A DNA stretch of 64,000 nt from Afipia felis ATCC 53690 (GCF_000314735.2 NZ_KB375270.1:62001-126000); one strand, 5' to 3'. Positions 44,755 to 53,611 are shown, numbered from the stretch's first letter. Translations and numbers: made by a program. Notes: generated from the letters alone by a model not told the origin.

Positions 44755-45465
44755 ATGCCATACGAACTGTTTTACTGGCCAGGCATTCAGGGGCGGGGTG
44801 AGTATATACGGCTCGCGCTGGAAGAGGCGGGCGCGGATTATATTGATGTTGCGCGTCGCAAGGGCGGTGAGCAGCGGATGATGGCGATGATGAAGAACCG
44901 GCGGCTCGACCCGCCGCCTTTCGCGCCGCCGTTTCTGAAAGCGAACAAGCTCGTCATCGCGCAGGTTGCCAACATCCTGTTTTATCTCGGTGCGCGTCAT
45001 GGCCTTGCGCCCAAATCGGAAGCCGGGCGGCTACGCCTGCATCAGCTGCAACTTACGATCGCCGATTTCGTCGTCGAGATTCACGATACCCATCATCCGC
45101 TTGGGCCGACGCTCTATTACGAGGACCAGCGGCGGCAGGCCGTGAAGCGCACCGATGAATTCTGGAAGGCACGCGTGCCGAAATTCCTCGGTTATTTCGA
45201 GGATATCGCGGCGCGCGGCGACGGCCCCTATCTCGACGGGCGTCGCGTCAGTTATGTCGACTTGTCCATATTTCAGATCGTGGACGGGCTGCGCTATGCT
45301 TTCCCCAATCGCATGAAGCGTTTCGAGCGGAAAATCCCGCGTCTCGTCGCGTTGCATCATCGCGTCGGCACACGGCCCAACATTGCCGCCTATCTGCAAA
45401 GCAGCCGGCGCATTCCTTTCAATGCCGACGGTATTTTCCGTCACTACCCGGCGCTCGACCGATAG
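44755..45465 (+). CDS. Glutathione S-transferase family protein
   Basis: This 236-residue cytoplasmic protein has a thioredoxin-fold N-terminal part (YELFYWPGIQGRGEYIRLAL) and a helical C-terminal part with YLDGRRVSYVDLSIFQIVDG, the GST N-capping region. The pattern is like the sigma/mu-class GST proteins. The substrate is unknown. The ATG at 44755 follows GGAGCTGGG; a GTG one codon earlier is an alternative. It lies between a terminator and a cupin gene in the same direction. Confidence 0.85.
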   Translation: MPYELFYWPGIQGRGEYIRLALEEAGADYIDVARRKGGEQRMMAMMKNRRLDPPPFAPPFLKANKLVIAQVANILFYLGARHGLAPKSEAGRLRLHQLQLTIADFVVEIHDTHHPLGPTLYYEDQRRQAVKRTDEFWKARVPKFLGYFEDIAARGDGPYLDGRRVSYVDLSIFQIVDGLRYAFPNRMKRFERKIPRLVALHHRVGTRPNIAAYLQSSRRIPFNADGIFRHYPALDR

Positions 45466-45528
45466 CCGGATCAGCTTTACCGACGAACGCTGTTTGCTAG
45501 GCTGCCGTCGAGATATGAGGAGAACCGC

Positions 45529-45933
45529 ATGAAGATCACGCATCCCGGAGACGTACCGTCGCGTCGGCCGCCGGAGGAATATTTCACCGGCACGGTCTGG
45601 ATGGACCCGATGGTCCAGGCGCCGGCCCCGGCGCGGCTGCAGGTGGCGAAGGTGAGCTTCGAGCCCGGCGCGCGGACGGCCTGGCATACCCATCCGCTCG
45701 GGCAGACGCTTTATGTGCTGTCCGGCTGCGGGCTGATCCAGTGCGAGGGCGATCGTATCCGCACCATGAAGCCCGGCGACGTGATCTGGATTCCGCCTGG
45801 AGAGAAGCACTGGCACGGCGCATCTCCGACCAACAGCATGGTTCATCTGGCGATGCAGGAACTGCAGAACGGTTCCGCCGCTGAATGGCTCGAGAAGGTC
45901 ACCGACGAGGAATATGCCGGGCGTTCCGCGTAA
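45529..45933 (+). CDS. Small cupin-domain protein
   Basis: This 134-residue single-domain cupin has the metal-binding motif AWHTHPLGQTLYVLSG and the second motif with PGDVIWIPPGEKHWHGA. It resembles the small manganese cupins related to (R)-hydroxynitrile lyase and to carboxymuconolactone-decarboxylase-associated cupins. The natural reaction of these proteins is often unknown. GGAG precedes the ATG. It is 63 bases after the GST gene and may share its transcript. Confidence 0.85.
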   Translation: MKITHPGDVPSRRPPEEYFTGTVWMDPMVQAPAPARLQVAKVSFEPGARTAWHTHPLGQTLYVLSGCGLIQCEGDRIRTMKPGDVIWIPPGEKHWHGASPTNSMVHLAMQELQNGSAAEWLEKVTDEEYAGRSA

Positions 45934-46065
45934 CCGGAACGTGAAAGGGCGGGGCGCTCTGGAACTCTTGCCAAGTGCCCCAATCCTGACTCATTGTGAA
46001 TGTGAGGTGAATGGATTCGCCCGACTTGTGCGCTGAGAGCGCACGATCCTCAGGACGGAGGTACC

Positions 46066-46428
46066 ATGCGCATCATTACCCCTGTGGTCTATGCCGGACT
46101 GCTCGCGGTTTCGATCTACGCCGCGCTGGCCCAGACTTCGCCGATCCAGTATACGCCGCCGGCGCCGGACGTGCAGACTCCCACCAAGCTTGCTTACGCT
46201 ACGCCGAACGATGGCGCGCAGAAATCCGCCAAACCTGCGTTTCGCGTCAGCAAGCGCGATGCTTGCCGTCAGAAGATCGCGGCCAAACATCTCAAGCATC
46301 GCGATGCGCGCGACAAGATGCAATTGTGTGTGGCGGAAGCCCGCGTCGAATGTCTGAAGCAGGCGATTGACCGGCACGTGCATCCGAGTCAGCGCCGCCT
46401 GTTTGTGCGAAGCTGCGTGGCATCCTGA
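46066..46428 (+). CDS. Small exported Cys-containing protein, unknown
   Basis: This 120-residue protein has a signal peptide (VVYAGLLAVSIYAALAQ) and a basic mature part with four Cys residues spaced in the last 60 residues (DACRQK, QLCVAE, VECLKQ, RSCVAS), which could form two disulfides in the periplasm. It is not recognised. GGAGG lies just before the ATG. It is followed by a terminator and stands alone. Confidence 0.72.
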   Translation: MRIITPVVYAGLLAVSIYAALAQTSPIQYTPPAPDVQTPTKLAYATPNDGAQKSAKPAFRVSKRDACRQKIAAKHLKHRDARDKMQLCVAEARVECLKQAIDRHVHPSQRRLFVRSCVAS

Positions 46429-46452
46429 ACAGATACAGATATAGTTAGCGAC

Positions 46453-46479
46453 AAGGCCGGGCTTTGAGCCCGGCCTTTT
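46453..46479 (+). terminator. Terminator
   Basis: AAGGCCGGGCT and AGCCCGGCCTT form an 11-bp stem with a 3-base loop, followed by TT. It ends the small exported-protein gene. Confidence 0.88.
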
Positions 46480-46504
46480 GTTGTGCGGATGTGATGGGGT
46501 TGTC

Positions 46505-46903
46505 ATGAGTAAACAGACGAATGGAGCGCTCAACGCCGTGTGGGATCACGTCCACCTGCGTGTCAGCGATCCGGATGCCGTGGCTGCGTGGTTTCAGGAC
46601 GTGCTGGGCGCGGAAGAGGTGCGTGCGCCCGGCCGTGTCGATGTCATCCTCGGCGGCCAGAAAATCTTTCTGCTGAAAGCGCCCGACACCGACAAGCCGT
46701 CACCTGCGCATCCGCATCGCGGGCTCGATCATTTCGGCATCCGCGTGACGGATATCAATCAGGTCACGGAGCATTTGAAGGCGAAGGGCGTCCGCTTCAC
46801 CGCGGAGCCGCATACCCCGCGCCCTGGCATACGCATTGCGTTCATCGAGGGGCCGGAGGGCATCTCGATCGAAATCCTGGAGCGGGACGAAAAATATAAG
46901 TAA
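46505..46903 (+). CDS. VOC/glyoxalase-fold protein
   Basis: This 132-residue protein has the vicinal-oxygen-chelate fold: WDHVHLRVSDPDAVAAWFQD at the N terminus supplying a metal His, GLDHFGIRVTDINQVTEHLK in the middle, and a C-terminal FIEGPEGISIEILE with the metal Glu. Such proteins are dioxygenases, isomerases or lyases; the substrate is unknown. The ATG at 46505 is chosen over a more distal frame start because of the normal N terminus. A second VOC gene follows 29 bases downstream. Confidence 0.82.
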   Translation: MSKQTNGALNAVWDHVHLRVSDPDAVAAWFQDVLGAEEVRAPGRVDVILGGQKIFLLKAPDTDKPSPAHPHRGLDHFGIRVTDINQVTEHLKAKGVRFTAEPHTPRPGIRIAFIEGPEGISIEILERDEKYK

Positions 46904-46932
46904 CGGCGTAGTTCACAGCGGAGGAGAGTTGG

Positions 46933-47406
46933 ATGGCGAAGAACACGATCTGTCTCTGGTACGACAAGGATGCTGAAGCTGCGGCCCGCTTTTATGCCGA
47001 AACCTTTCCCGACAGTGCCGTGAGTGCCGTTCACCGCGCGCCGAGTGACTACCCTTCGGGCAAGAAGGGGGATGTGTTGACCGTCGAATTCAAGGTCGCG
47101 GGTATCCCTTGCCTCGGCCTCAACGGCGGCCCGGCCTTCAAACAGAGCGAAGCTTTCTCATTCCAGATCTCAACCGACGATCAGGCTGAAACCGATCGCT
47201 ACTGGAATGCGATCGTCGGCAACGGGGGGCAGGAGAGCGCGTGCGGCTGGTGCAAGGACAAGTGGGGCGTGTCGTGGCAGATCACGCCGCGCGTGCTGAT
47301 GGAGGCGCTGGCGGCCGGCGGCGATGAAGCGAAGCGCGCGTTTGACGTGATGATGACTATGACGAAGATCGATGTTGCGGCCATCGAAAAAGCCCGCCGC
47401 GGGTAG
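46933..47406 (+). CDS. PhnB-like VOC protein
   Basis: This 157-residue protein belongs to the PhnB-like (3-demethylubiquinone methyltransferase-like) branch of VOC proteins: ICLWYDKDAEAAARFYAETF, LTVEFKVAGIPCLGLNGGP and GWCKDKWGVSWQITPRVLME. It has no methyltransferase domain, and the family name in databases is misleading. The function is unknown. GGAGGAGAG precedes the ATG. It resembles the protein encoded at 53141 in the ArsR operon, so the two may be distant paralogs. Confidence 0.85.
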   Translation: MAKNTICLWYDKDAEAAARFYAETFPDSAVSAVHRAPSDYPSGKKGDVLTVEFKVAGIPCLGLNGGPAFKQSEAFSFQISTDDQAETDRYWNAIVGNGGQESACGWCKDKWGVSWQITPRVLMEALAAGGDEAKRAFDVMMTMTKIDVAAIEKARRG

Positions 47407-47448
47407 GGAGCCCCTTGCTTCCGGGGTAGCCGTCTCACGCGGCTCCAA

Positions 47449-47919
47449 TCATTCCTTCTCCCGCGACACCGTGATGTTGGTGCCGGTTTTCGTTCCGACG
47501 CAGTGGATGTCGAGCTTGCGGTAGCGGGTCTTGATATCCTTGCCGCGCAGCAGGCCGATGCGACCGAGACATCGATTGACGCCGCGCAGGGCGTCTTTTT
47601 TCGGAATGGTGAAAATCTGTGCCACCGCGCCCGCGACGAACGAAGTGAATTCCGCCGAGGGCTTCTTCTGGTTGGTCGCCGCGTAGAAATCGCTCTGGCG
47701 GTTGCGGCTGGGGCAGCCGAGCGACGCCTGCGAGGCAGCGGGATGCTGCAGATAGATGATGCTGCCGCGCGCCCGGCCGACTTTTAGGCCGTCTATCTGC
47801 TGGGAGAGCGAGCGGGCCAGTTCGTCGCAGGGGTCAGCCTTTGCAGGGGAAATCGCGCCGGACACGGTGAGGAGAGCGGCGGCGGTGGCGAAATGCAGGC
47901 ATGCGGGTCTGAGGTTCAT
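47449..47919 (-). CDS. Exported protein of unknown function
   Basis: This 156-residue protein starts at the ATG at 47919, giving a signal peptide (CLHFATAAALLTVSGAISPA, cleavage near AKAD); the frame is open 17 codons further upstream. The mature part has Cys residues at ADPCDEL, LGCPSRN, NRCLGR and DIHCVG, which could pair. No known domain is recognised. It is convergent with the VOC pair and divergent from fumarase. Confidence 0.7.
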   Translation of the reverse strand: MNLRPACLHFATAAALLTVSGAISPAKADPCDELARSLSQQIDGLKVGRARGSIIYLQHPAASQASLGCPSRNRQSDFYAATNQKKPSAEFTSFVAGAVAQIFTIPKKDALRGVNRCLGRIGLLRGKDIKTRYRKLDIHCVGTKTGTNITVSREKE

Positions 47920-48061
47920 GGCGGCATTGAAGCGTGGGAACCGCCTTTGGGCAAGGCGGACGTTTTGCAACGGGCAGGGCGACTTTCGGGGTCTTTGCCG
48001 GACGGTTGAAAGCGATTAGAACGCTTCGAAATTATCTCCTGCCGCCCTCAAAGAGGCCATT

Positions 48062-49705
48062 ATGAACGCTCCCTTCGCCGCCCCCGCCGTGCCGCCCTAC
48101 AAGCACACCCCGCTGTTTCCGCTGGGCAAGGACAAGACGCCTTACAAGAAGATTTCGTCCGAGGGCGTGCGGGTCGAAACGATCTTGGGCAAGGAAATGC
48201 TGGTCGTCTCGGGTGAGGCGCTGAAGGCGCTGGCGGAGGCTGCCTTTGTCGATATCAACCATTATCTGCGGCCGGGCCACCTCGCGCAGCTTCGCAAGAT
48301 TCTCGCCGACCCCGAGGCGAGCGACAACGACAGGTTCGTGGCGTTCGACTTCCTGAAGAACGCAAATATCGCCGCCGGCGGCGTGCTGCCGATGTGCCAG
48401 GACACCGGCACTGCGATCATCATGGGCAAGAAGGGCAACCGCGTCCTCACCGATGGTGACGATGAGGCTGCGCTCTCCGAAGGTGCGCGCGATGCGTACC
48501 TCAAGCGCAACCTGCGCTATTCGCAGCTCGCGCCGATCTCGATGTTCGAGGAGAAGAACACGCGCAACAATATGCCCGCGCAATGCGAGATCTACGCGGA
48601 GGGCGACGACGCCTACAAGTTCATGTTCATGGCTAAGGGCGGCGGTTCGGCCAACAAGAGCTTCCTGTTTCAGGGCACGCCGTCGCTTCTGACGCGCGAC
48701 CGCCTGCTGGCGTTCCTGAAAGAAAAGATTCTCACACTCGGCACCGCGGCGTGCCCGCCCTATCACCTCGCCATCGTCATTGGAGGCACCTCAGCCGAAC
48801 TGACGATGAAGACGGTGAAACTTGCCTCCGCCCGTTATCTCGATGCACTACCGACGCAAGGCAGCGAGGATGCGCACGCCTTCCGCGATCTCGAGATGGA
48901 GCAGGAAATCTGGAAGATGACGCAGGCGATGGGCGTCGGCGCGCAGTTCGGCGGCAAGTATTTCTGCCACGATGTGCGCGTGATCCGTCTGCCGCGTCAC
49001 GGTGCATCGCTTCCCATCGGGCTTGGCGTATCCTGCGCGGCGGATCGTCAGGTGCTGGGCAAGATCACCAGGGACGGCGTTTATCTGGAAGAACTCGAAC
49101 ACAATCCCGCGCAGTATCTGCCCGAGGTTGAAGGCTCGCTTGGTGGCGAGCCGGTGAAGATCGACCTCAACAAGCCGATGAAGGATATTCTGGCGACGCT
49201 GACGCAATATCCGGTGAAGACGCGGCTTGCGCTGACCGGCACCATCATCGTTGCGCGCGACCTTGCCCACGCCAAGCTGCGCGAGCGGCTGGAGAAGGGC
49301 GAGCCGCTGCCGGATTACTTCAAGAACCATCCGATCTACTACGCGGGACCCGCGAAGACGCCGGAAGGCTATGCGTCGGGTTCGTTCGGTCCGACCACGG
49401 CGGGCCGCATGGATTCGTTCGTCGACCAGTTCCAGGCGGCAGGTGGCTCGATGGTGATGCTCGCCAAGGGTAACCGCGCGCCTGTGGTGCGCGATGCGTG
49501 CAAGAAATATGGCGGCTTCTACCTCGGCTCCGTCGGCGGATCGGCCGCGAACCTCGCCGAGCATTGCATCAAGAAGGTCGAGGTCGTGGAATATCCCGAA
49601 CTCGGCATGGAAGCGATCTGGCGCATCGAGGTCGTCGATTTCCCGGCGTTCATCATCATTGATGACAAGGGCAACGACTTCTTCAAGGAGTTGAATTTGG
49701 GCTGA
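48062..49705 (+). CDS. fumA: Class I (iron-sulfur) fumarate hydratase
   Basis: This 547-residue enzyme of the citric acid cycle converts fumarate to malate with a [4Fe-4S] cluster. Cys112 in [11 protein letters not shown], the Cys in [12 protein letters not shown] and the Cys in [10 protein letters not shown] are the cluster ligands expected for the family. The C-terminal beta domain includes [20 protein letters not shown]. The length matches the E. coli class I enzymes. It is transcribed alone, and a small gene of unknown function follows. Confidence 0.94.
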   Translation: MNAPFAAPAVPPYKHTPLFPLGKDKTPYKKISSEGVRVETILGKEMLVVSGEALKALAEAAFVDINHYLRPGHLAQLRKILADPEASDNDRFVAFDFLKNANIAAGGVLPMCQDTGTAIIMGKKGNRVLTDGDDEAALSEGARDAYLKRNLRYSQLAPISMFEEKNTRNNMPAQCEIYAEGDDAYKFMFMAKGGGSANKSFLFQGTPSLLTRDRLLAFLKEKILTLGTAACPPYHLAIVIGGTSAELTMKTVKLASARYLDALPTQGSEDAHAFRDLEMEQEIWKMTQAMGVGAQFGGKYFCHDVRVIRLPRHGASLPIGLGVSCAADRQVLGKITRDGVYLEELEHNPAQYLPEVEGSLGGEPVKIDLNKPMKDILATLTQYPVKTRLALTGTIIVARDLAHAKLRERLEKGEPLPDYFKNHPIYYAGPAKTPEGYASGSFGPTTAGRMDSFVDQFQAAGGSMVMLAKGNRAPVVRDACKKYGGFYLGSVGGSAANLAEHCIKKVEVVEYPELGMEAIWRIEVVDFPAFIIIDDKGNDFFKELNLG

Positions 49706-49755
49706 GTGTCACGGAACACATTGGCCGTATCTCCTGTTGTTCCGCAGAGGGGAAC

Positions 49756-49947
49756 ATGAGGATTACGACAATGGCCGAACGCGACAAGGTCATCCCAGCC
49801 AGCGACAATGAAAAGGAAACGAAGAAGCGCGCGGACGAGTTCGCGCCTTTCTTCGAAGGTCGCGGCACTCTGGGATTGGGCCTGCCAAACGAAGGGCTTG
49901 CCGAACGGATTGAGAAGCAGCGGGATGAAGAACGCCGTAACCGCTGA
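49756..49947 (+). CDS. Small hydrophilic protein, unknown
   Basis: This protein of up to 63 residues is very charged (Lys, Glu, Arg, Asp over half) and contains FAPFFEGRGTLGLGLPNEGL; a second ATG five codons in (49771) follows GAGGAT and may be the true start. No family is recognised. Upstream, GGAAC at 49713 is followed 17 bases later by TGTT, one base from the CGTT of EcfG-type general-stress promoters, so stress control is possible but weakly supported. Confidence 0.55.
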   Translation: MRITTMAERDKVIPASDNEKETKKRADEFAPFFEGRGTLGLGLPNEGLAERIEKQRDEERRNR

Positions 49948-49994
49948 TCGTCGTTGGCGAGAAACGAGAAGCGGGACCCGTGTTCGGAACGGGT

Positions 49995-50651
49995 CTAATC
50001 CGCTGGTCGCAGGCTCGCTGTGTTAAGCGCCAATTGGGCGTCGAAGGCTCGCTTGTAGGCAGGTCGCGCCTCGCCTCGGGCGACATAAGCGGCCAAATTT
50101 CGGTATTCGCCCAGAATGCCCGATGATTTCAGCCTGAGCAGCACGGATACCATCATCAGGTCGCCGGCGCTGAATGCGCCATCGAGCCAGTCGGCGCTAC
50201 CCAAGCGAACAGATAGCTGCTTGAGCCGGCCGTGGATGCGATCCACGACCAAAGGCATGCGTTCCTTACTCCAAGGTTTGTCGTTCTCCATGAACTTGGC
50301 GGTCACGAGTTCAAGAATCGGCGGCTCAACCGTATTGACCGCGGCAAACATCCACGTAATCGCGCGCGCCCGCGCACGGGTGTCATCCGGCAGCAGACCC
50401 GCATGGCGCTCGGCGATATGGAGGACGATCGATCCCGTTTCGAACAGGGAAAGGTCGCCTTCCTCATAGGTTGGAATCTGGCCGAACGGATGAAGCGCCA
50501 GATGTGCAGGCTCTTTCATCGCGCGAAACGAAACAGGGCGAACCTCATAAGGCTGACTCACTTCTTCGAGTGCCCAGCGAACGCGTGTATCGCGTGCCAG
50601 CCCCTTGCCTCCATCCGGTGAGTGCTCAAAGGCGGTGATGGTGATGGTCAT
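49995..50651 (-). CDS. Glutathione S-transferase family protein
   Basis: This 218-residue protein has the GST thioredoxin-like N-terminal part (TRVRWALEEVSQPYEVRPVS, HPFGQIPTYEEGDLSLFET with the cis-Pro and the Glu-Thr/Ser glutathione-binding pair) and an all-helical C-terminal part with WLDGAFSAGDLMMVSV. The substrate is unknown. It is transcribed leftward, divergent from the ArsR operon, about 150 bases away. Confidence 0.88.
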   Translation of the reverse strand: MTITITAFEHSPDGGKGLARDTRVRWALEEVSQPYEVRPVSFRAMKEPAHLALHPFGQIPTYEEGDLSLFETGSIVLHIAERHAGLLPDDTRARARAITWMFAAVNTVEPPILELVTAKFMENDKPWSKERMPLVVDRIHGRLKQLSVRLGSADWLDGAFSAGDLMMVSVLLRLKSSGILGEYRNLAAYVARGEARPAYKRAFDAQLALNTASLRPAD

Positions 50652-50747
50652 GGGGTGCTCCTGACAGGGATTGCTGGCTGCGCGTCGGCGAATTGCCGAG
50701 GCAAATCAATGGCTGGTCCGATCCTGACTTCGATAGCCCGATAGTTC

Positions 50748-50789
50748 TTGACGCAGTCACCTCCGTACTGTACTTAACCTATAGGTTAA
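50748..50789 (+). promoter_or_regulatory. Promoter/operator of the ArsR operon
   Basis: A perfect 16-bp palindrome, TTAACCTATAGGTTAA, occupies 50774-50789, ten bases before the ArsR-family start codon. A -35-like TTGACG lies at 50748-50753, so the palindrome would cover the -10 region. The location and symmetry are those of an autorepressor operator for a dimeric winged-helix protein. Confidence 0.75.
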
Positions 50790-50798
50790 ATACAAGAG

Positions 50799-51188
50799 AT
50801 GCCCAGAATGGACCGTCTTTCCAGCACGTTTTCTGCATTGGCTGATCCCACGCGGCGCGCAATTCTCGCCCGGCTCGCGCTCGGCGAAACTTCGGTGAAC
50901 GAACTGGCCAAACCGTTCGAGATGAGCCTTCCTGCCGTCTCCAAGCACCTCAAGGTGCTGGAAGGAGCGGGATTGATTACCCGCGGACGCAACGCGCAGT
51001 GGCGGCCGTGCAAGCTCGACGCCGCACCTTTGAAAGAGGCGGCGGGCTGGATCGATTTCTACCGCAAATTCTGGGAGGCGAGTTTCGATCGCCTCGATGC
51101 CTATCTGGAACGCCTGCAGTCAGGCAGTGACGACAACGACGACAAGCCAAAACCAAGATCGAAAGGGAAGACCGATGGCCGCAAATGA
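50799..51188 (+). CDS. ArsR-family transcriptional repressor
   Basis: This 129-residue protein has a winged helix-turn-helix: SALADPTRRAILARLALGET followed by recognition helix MSLPAVSKHLKVLEGAGLI. The DPTRR opening is typical of the SdpR-like ArsR branch that lies next to SRPBCC (AHSA1) genes; the metal-binding Cys pair of ArsR itself is absent. The C-terminal tail is polar and Lys/Asp-rich. A second ATG at 50808 is an alternative start. It overlaps the next gene by 14 bases and probably represses the operon through the palindrome at 50774-50789. Confidence 0.9.
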   Translation: MPRMDRLSSTFSALADPTRRAILARLALGETSVNELAKPFEMSLPAVSKHLKVLEGAGLITRGRNAQWRPCKLDAAPLKEAAGWIDFYRKFWEASFDRLDAYLERLQSGSDDNDDKPKPRSKGKTDGRK

Positions 51189-51678
51189 AACGACCGTTCA
51201 GGAATTCACCGTCACACGCACCTTCAACGCGCCTCGCGATGTCGTGTGGAAGGCATGGACCGAGCGTGCAGCGCTGGAGGAATGGTGGGGTCCGAAGGGC
51301 TGCGTCATCGAGGTCGAGGAACTCGACGTCTCTGCCGGCGGCATATTCCATTATTCGATGGAGATGCAGGAAGGATGTAAATGGTGGGGAATCTTCCATT
51401 ACGAGGAAGTGGTAAAGCCCGAGCGTATCGTGTTCGTGAATTCGTTCTCGAATGAAGCAGGCGACATCACGCGAGCGCCCTTCAGCGAAAGCTGGCCGAA
51501 AGAAGTTCGCAACGTCGTGACTTTCCACGATGAAGGCGGCAAGACGCGGCTCGAACTACGCGGTCAGCCGATCCGCGCGACTGCCGAGGAATGCGCCTTC
51601 TTCGAAGGCATGTTCGGTTCGATGCAGCAGGGCTTTGGCGGCACGTTCGATCAGCTCGAAGCCTATCTGGCAAAATAA
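51175..51678 (+). CDS. SRPBCC (AHSA1-type) protein 1
   Basis: This 167-residue protein has the AHSA1/START-like fold: FTVTRTFNAPRDVVWKAWTE, then EEWWGPKGC, then GKTRLELRGQ and a C-terminal GFGGTFDQLEAYLA helix. These proteins have a hydrophobic cavity that may bind a lipid or small hydrophobic molecule; no enzymatic activity is established. It is translationally coupled to the ArsR gene by a 14-base overlap. A related protein is encoded at 52625 in the same operon. Confidence 0.88.
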   Translation: MAANETTVQEFTVTRTFNAPRDVVWKAWTERAALEEWWGPKGCVIEVEELDVSAGGIFHYSMEMQEGCKWWGIFHYEEVVKPERIVFVNSFSNEAGDITRAPFSESWPKEVRNVVTFHDEGGKTRLELRGQPIRATAEECAFFEGMFGSMQQGFGGTFDQLEAYLAK

Positions 51679-51693
51679 CGTAGCCTGGAGGCG

Positions 51694-52119
51694 ATGATGA
51701 CCAGCGACTACATGCCGACTGTTTCGACAGGCACTATTTCCAGTGCTGCGATCTGGACCGGGCGCGTTATCAGCGGGCTTGTGACAGTGTTCCTGCTGTT
51801 CGACGGCGCGATCAAACTGATCCCGCTCGACATCGTCATCACCACCTCGCAGCAGCTTGGTATTCCGGTTCATCTCGCGCCGATGTTGGGTGCCCTCACG
51901 CTGATCGGCACAGTACTCTACGCCGTTCCGCGCACGGCCGTACTCGGCGCAATCTGGCTTACCGGCTATATAGGCGGTGCGATCTACGTCCATGTTCTCG
52001 CTGGCAGTCCATTATTCAGCCACACGTTCTTCGGTGTCTATCTCGCGCTTATGATGTGGGGTGGACTTTACCTGCGCGATGAGCGCGTACGCGCGCTCAT
52101 TCCCCTGCGGCGGACATAA
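51694..52119 (+). CDS. DoxX-like membrane protein
   Basis: This 141-residue inner-membrane protein has four hydrophobic segments and resembles the DoxX-like family (GRVISGLVTVFLLFDGAIKL and ALTLIGTVLYAVPRTAVLGA). The role of the family is unclear; it is linked to redox or detoxification genes. ATG codons at 51694 and 51697 both fit a GGAGG upstream. It is 15 bases after the AHSA1 gene. Confidence 0.82.
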   Translation: MMTSDYMPTVSTGTISSAAIWTGRVISGLVTVFLLFDGAIKLIPLDIVITTSQQLGIPVHLAPMLGALTLIGTVLYAVPRTAVLGAIWLTGYIGGAIYVHVLAGSPLFSHTFFGVYLALMMWGGLYLRDERVRALIPLRRT

Positions 52120-52191
52120 AAGCGTCGCGAGGCAATCCTATAACCCGGCACCTTTCGGCTGCCGCAATCGAAGATCCAAGGAGGATGCGTC

Positions 52192-52602
52192 ATGAAAGTG
52201 ATCCCGTACCTGTTTTTCAACGGCCAATGCGAAGAAGCCTTCAAGTTTTATGAAAAAGTGCTCGGTGCGAAAATCGAAGCGATGCTGCCCTACAAGGATA
52301 TGCCAGGCGACATGCAGCATCCGCCGGAGTTGCTGAACAAGATCATGCATGCACGTATGTCGATCGGCGATCAGATCGTCATGGCGTCGGACTCTCCTGC
52401 GGATCGTTTCAACAAGCCGCAGGGCTTCGACCTCAATCTGAGCGTCGAAAAGCCGGAGGAGGCGGATCGTATCTTCAAGGCGCTTTCGGAAGGCGCGCAG
52501 ATTACGATGCCGATTGCAGAAACCTTCTGGGCGCAGCGCTTCGGGGTGCTGGTCGATAAGTTCGGCACGCCCTGGATGGTGAACTGCGAAAAGAAAATGT
52601 AA
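52192..52602 (+). CDS. PhnB-like VOC protein
   Basis: This 136-residue protein of the PhnB-like VOC branch has VIPYLFFNGQCEEAFKFYEK at the start, GDQIVMASDSPADRF in the middle and FGVLVDKFGTPWMVNCEKKM at the C terminus, the usual PhnB-like pattern. The function is unknown; some relatives act in resistance to or breakdown of small molecules. GGAGG lies before the ATG. It is the fourth gene of the ArsR operon. Confidence 0.88.
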   Translation: MKVIPYLFFNGQCEEAFKFYEKVLGAKIEAMLPYKDMPGDMQHPPELLNKIMHARMSIGDQIVMASDSPADRFNKPQGFDLNLSVEKPEEADRIFKALSEGAQITMPIAETFWAQRFGVLVDKFGTPWMVNCEKKM

Positions 52603-52624
52603 TCACCGCATACAGAGCCGTTCC

Positions 52625-53128
52625 ATGTCCGGACACATGTCAGCATCCGTCAGTCCGTTGCCTTTGAAGGAACAGGAGCTTGTCGTCTCGCGCGTCTTCA
52701 AGGCGCCGCGGGAACTGGTCTGGAAGGCATGGACCGATCCGGATCACGCCAAGCACTGGTGGGGCCCGCCGATGTGCCCCGCCATCGAGATGCATATGGA
52801 CCTGCGCGTCGGTGGGCGGTGGCGTCATTGCCTCGAGTCGACGGAGGACGGTTCACCGCTCTGGCAGCACGGTGTTTTCAAGGAGATCGTGCCGCCGGAA
52901 CGGCTGGTGTTCACCTTCACTTGGGACAACAACCACTATGTCGAATTTCCGAACGTCGAAACCGTAGTGACGCTGACGTTCGAGGAACGTGATGGCGGCA
53001 CGCTGGTGACGTTGCGGCAGGTGGGCTTCCATTCCATCGGTGATCGCGACGGACACGGTGTGGGATGGACTGGCACTTTCGACCGTTTCGAAATCTATGC
53101 GGCGCAGATGTCCGCAAGCAGCAGATAA
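52625..53128 (+). CDS. SRPBCC (AHSA1-type) protein 2
   Basis: This 167-residue AHSA1-type protein has LVVSRVFKAPRELVWKAWTD, HWWGPPMCPAI, GRWRHCLESTEDGS and a C-terminal HGVGWTGTFDRFEIYAAQ. It is about as long as AHSA1 protein 1 of the same operon and clearly of the same family but divergent, so the operon has two paralogs or two partners. A hydrophobic ligand is inferred from the family. The start codon has only a weak ribosome-binding site. Confidence 0.88.
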   Translation: MSGHMSASVSPLPLKEQELVVSRVFKAPRELVWKAWTDPDHAKHWWGPPMCPAIEMHMDLRVGGRWRHCLESTEDGSPLWQHGVFKEIVPPERLVFTFTWDNNHYVEFPNVETVVTLTFEERDGGTLVTLRQVGFHSIGDRDGHGVGWTGTFDRFEIYAAQMSASSR

Positions 53129-53140
53129 CGGAGTTCAATA

Positions 53141-53611
53141 ATGTCGAATCTTTTTCCTTGTCTGTGGTTCAAGTCGGAAGCCGAGGAAGCGCTGCGCTAT
53201 TACGTCTCCATCATCCGCAATTCGAGCATCGAAAACGTTCATCGCGCGGGCGAGGTAGGGCCGTTTGCGAAGGGGGCGGTGATTTCCGCAACCGCTGTGC
53301 TGGACGGTCAACGCGTGCTTGCGCTGAACGGCAATCCGCAATTCCAGTTCAGTCCGTCAATGTCGCTGGTGGCCTTGTGTGACACGCAGAAGGAAATCGA
53401 TGACTACTGGGATAAGCTCGGTGCAGGCGGCCAGACCATGGCCTGCGGCTGGCTGACGGACAAATACGGTGTCGCGTGGCAAATCGCGCCCCGGATTTTT
53501 CCGAAGCTGCTTGGCAGCGATGCGGCCACCACCGACCGCGTGATGACGGCTATGATGAAGATGATCAAGCTCGACATTGCCGGTTTGCAACAAGCCTATG
53601 ACGGTCAATAA
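53141..53611 (+). CDS. PhnB-like VOC protein
   Basis: This 156-residue protein is a PhnB-like VOC member: FPCLWFKSEAEEALRYYVSI, ATAVLDGQRVLALNGNPQ and GWLTDKYGVAWQIAPRIFPK. It is the last gene of the ArsR operon, 12 bases after AHSA1 protein 2. The function is unknown. It is closer in form to the VOC protein at 46933 than to that at 52192. Confidence 0.88.
   Translation: MSNLFPCLWFKSEAEEALRYYVSIIRNSSIENVHRAGEVGPFAKGAVISATAVLDGQRVLALNGNPQFQFSPSMSLVALCDTQKEIDDYWDKLGAGGQTMACGWLTDKYGVAWQIAPRIFPKLLGSDAATTDRVMTAMMKMIKLDIAGLQQAYDGQ

Noticed and set aside
46933..47406. Ubiquinone-biosynthesis methyltransferase for the PhnB-like proteins
   Set aside because: The proteins are about 150 residues with a VOC fold and no methyltransferase domain; the name comes from a historical family label.
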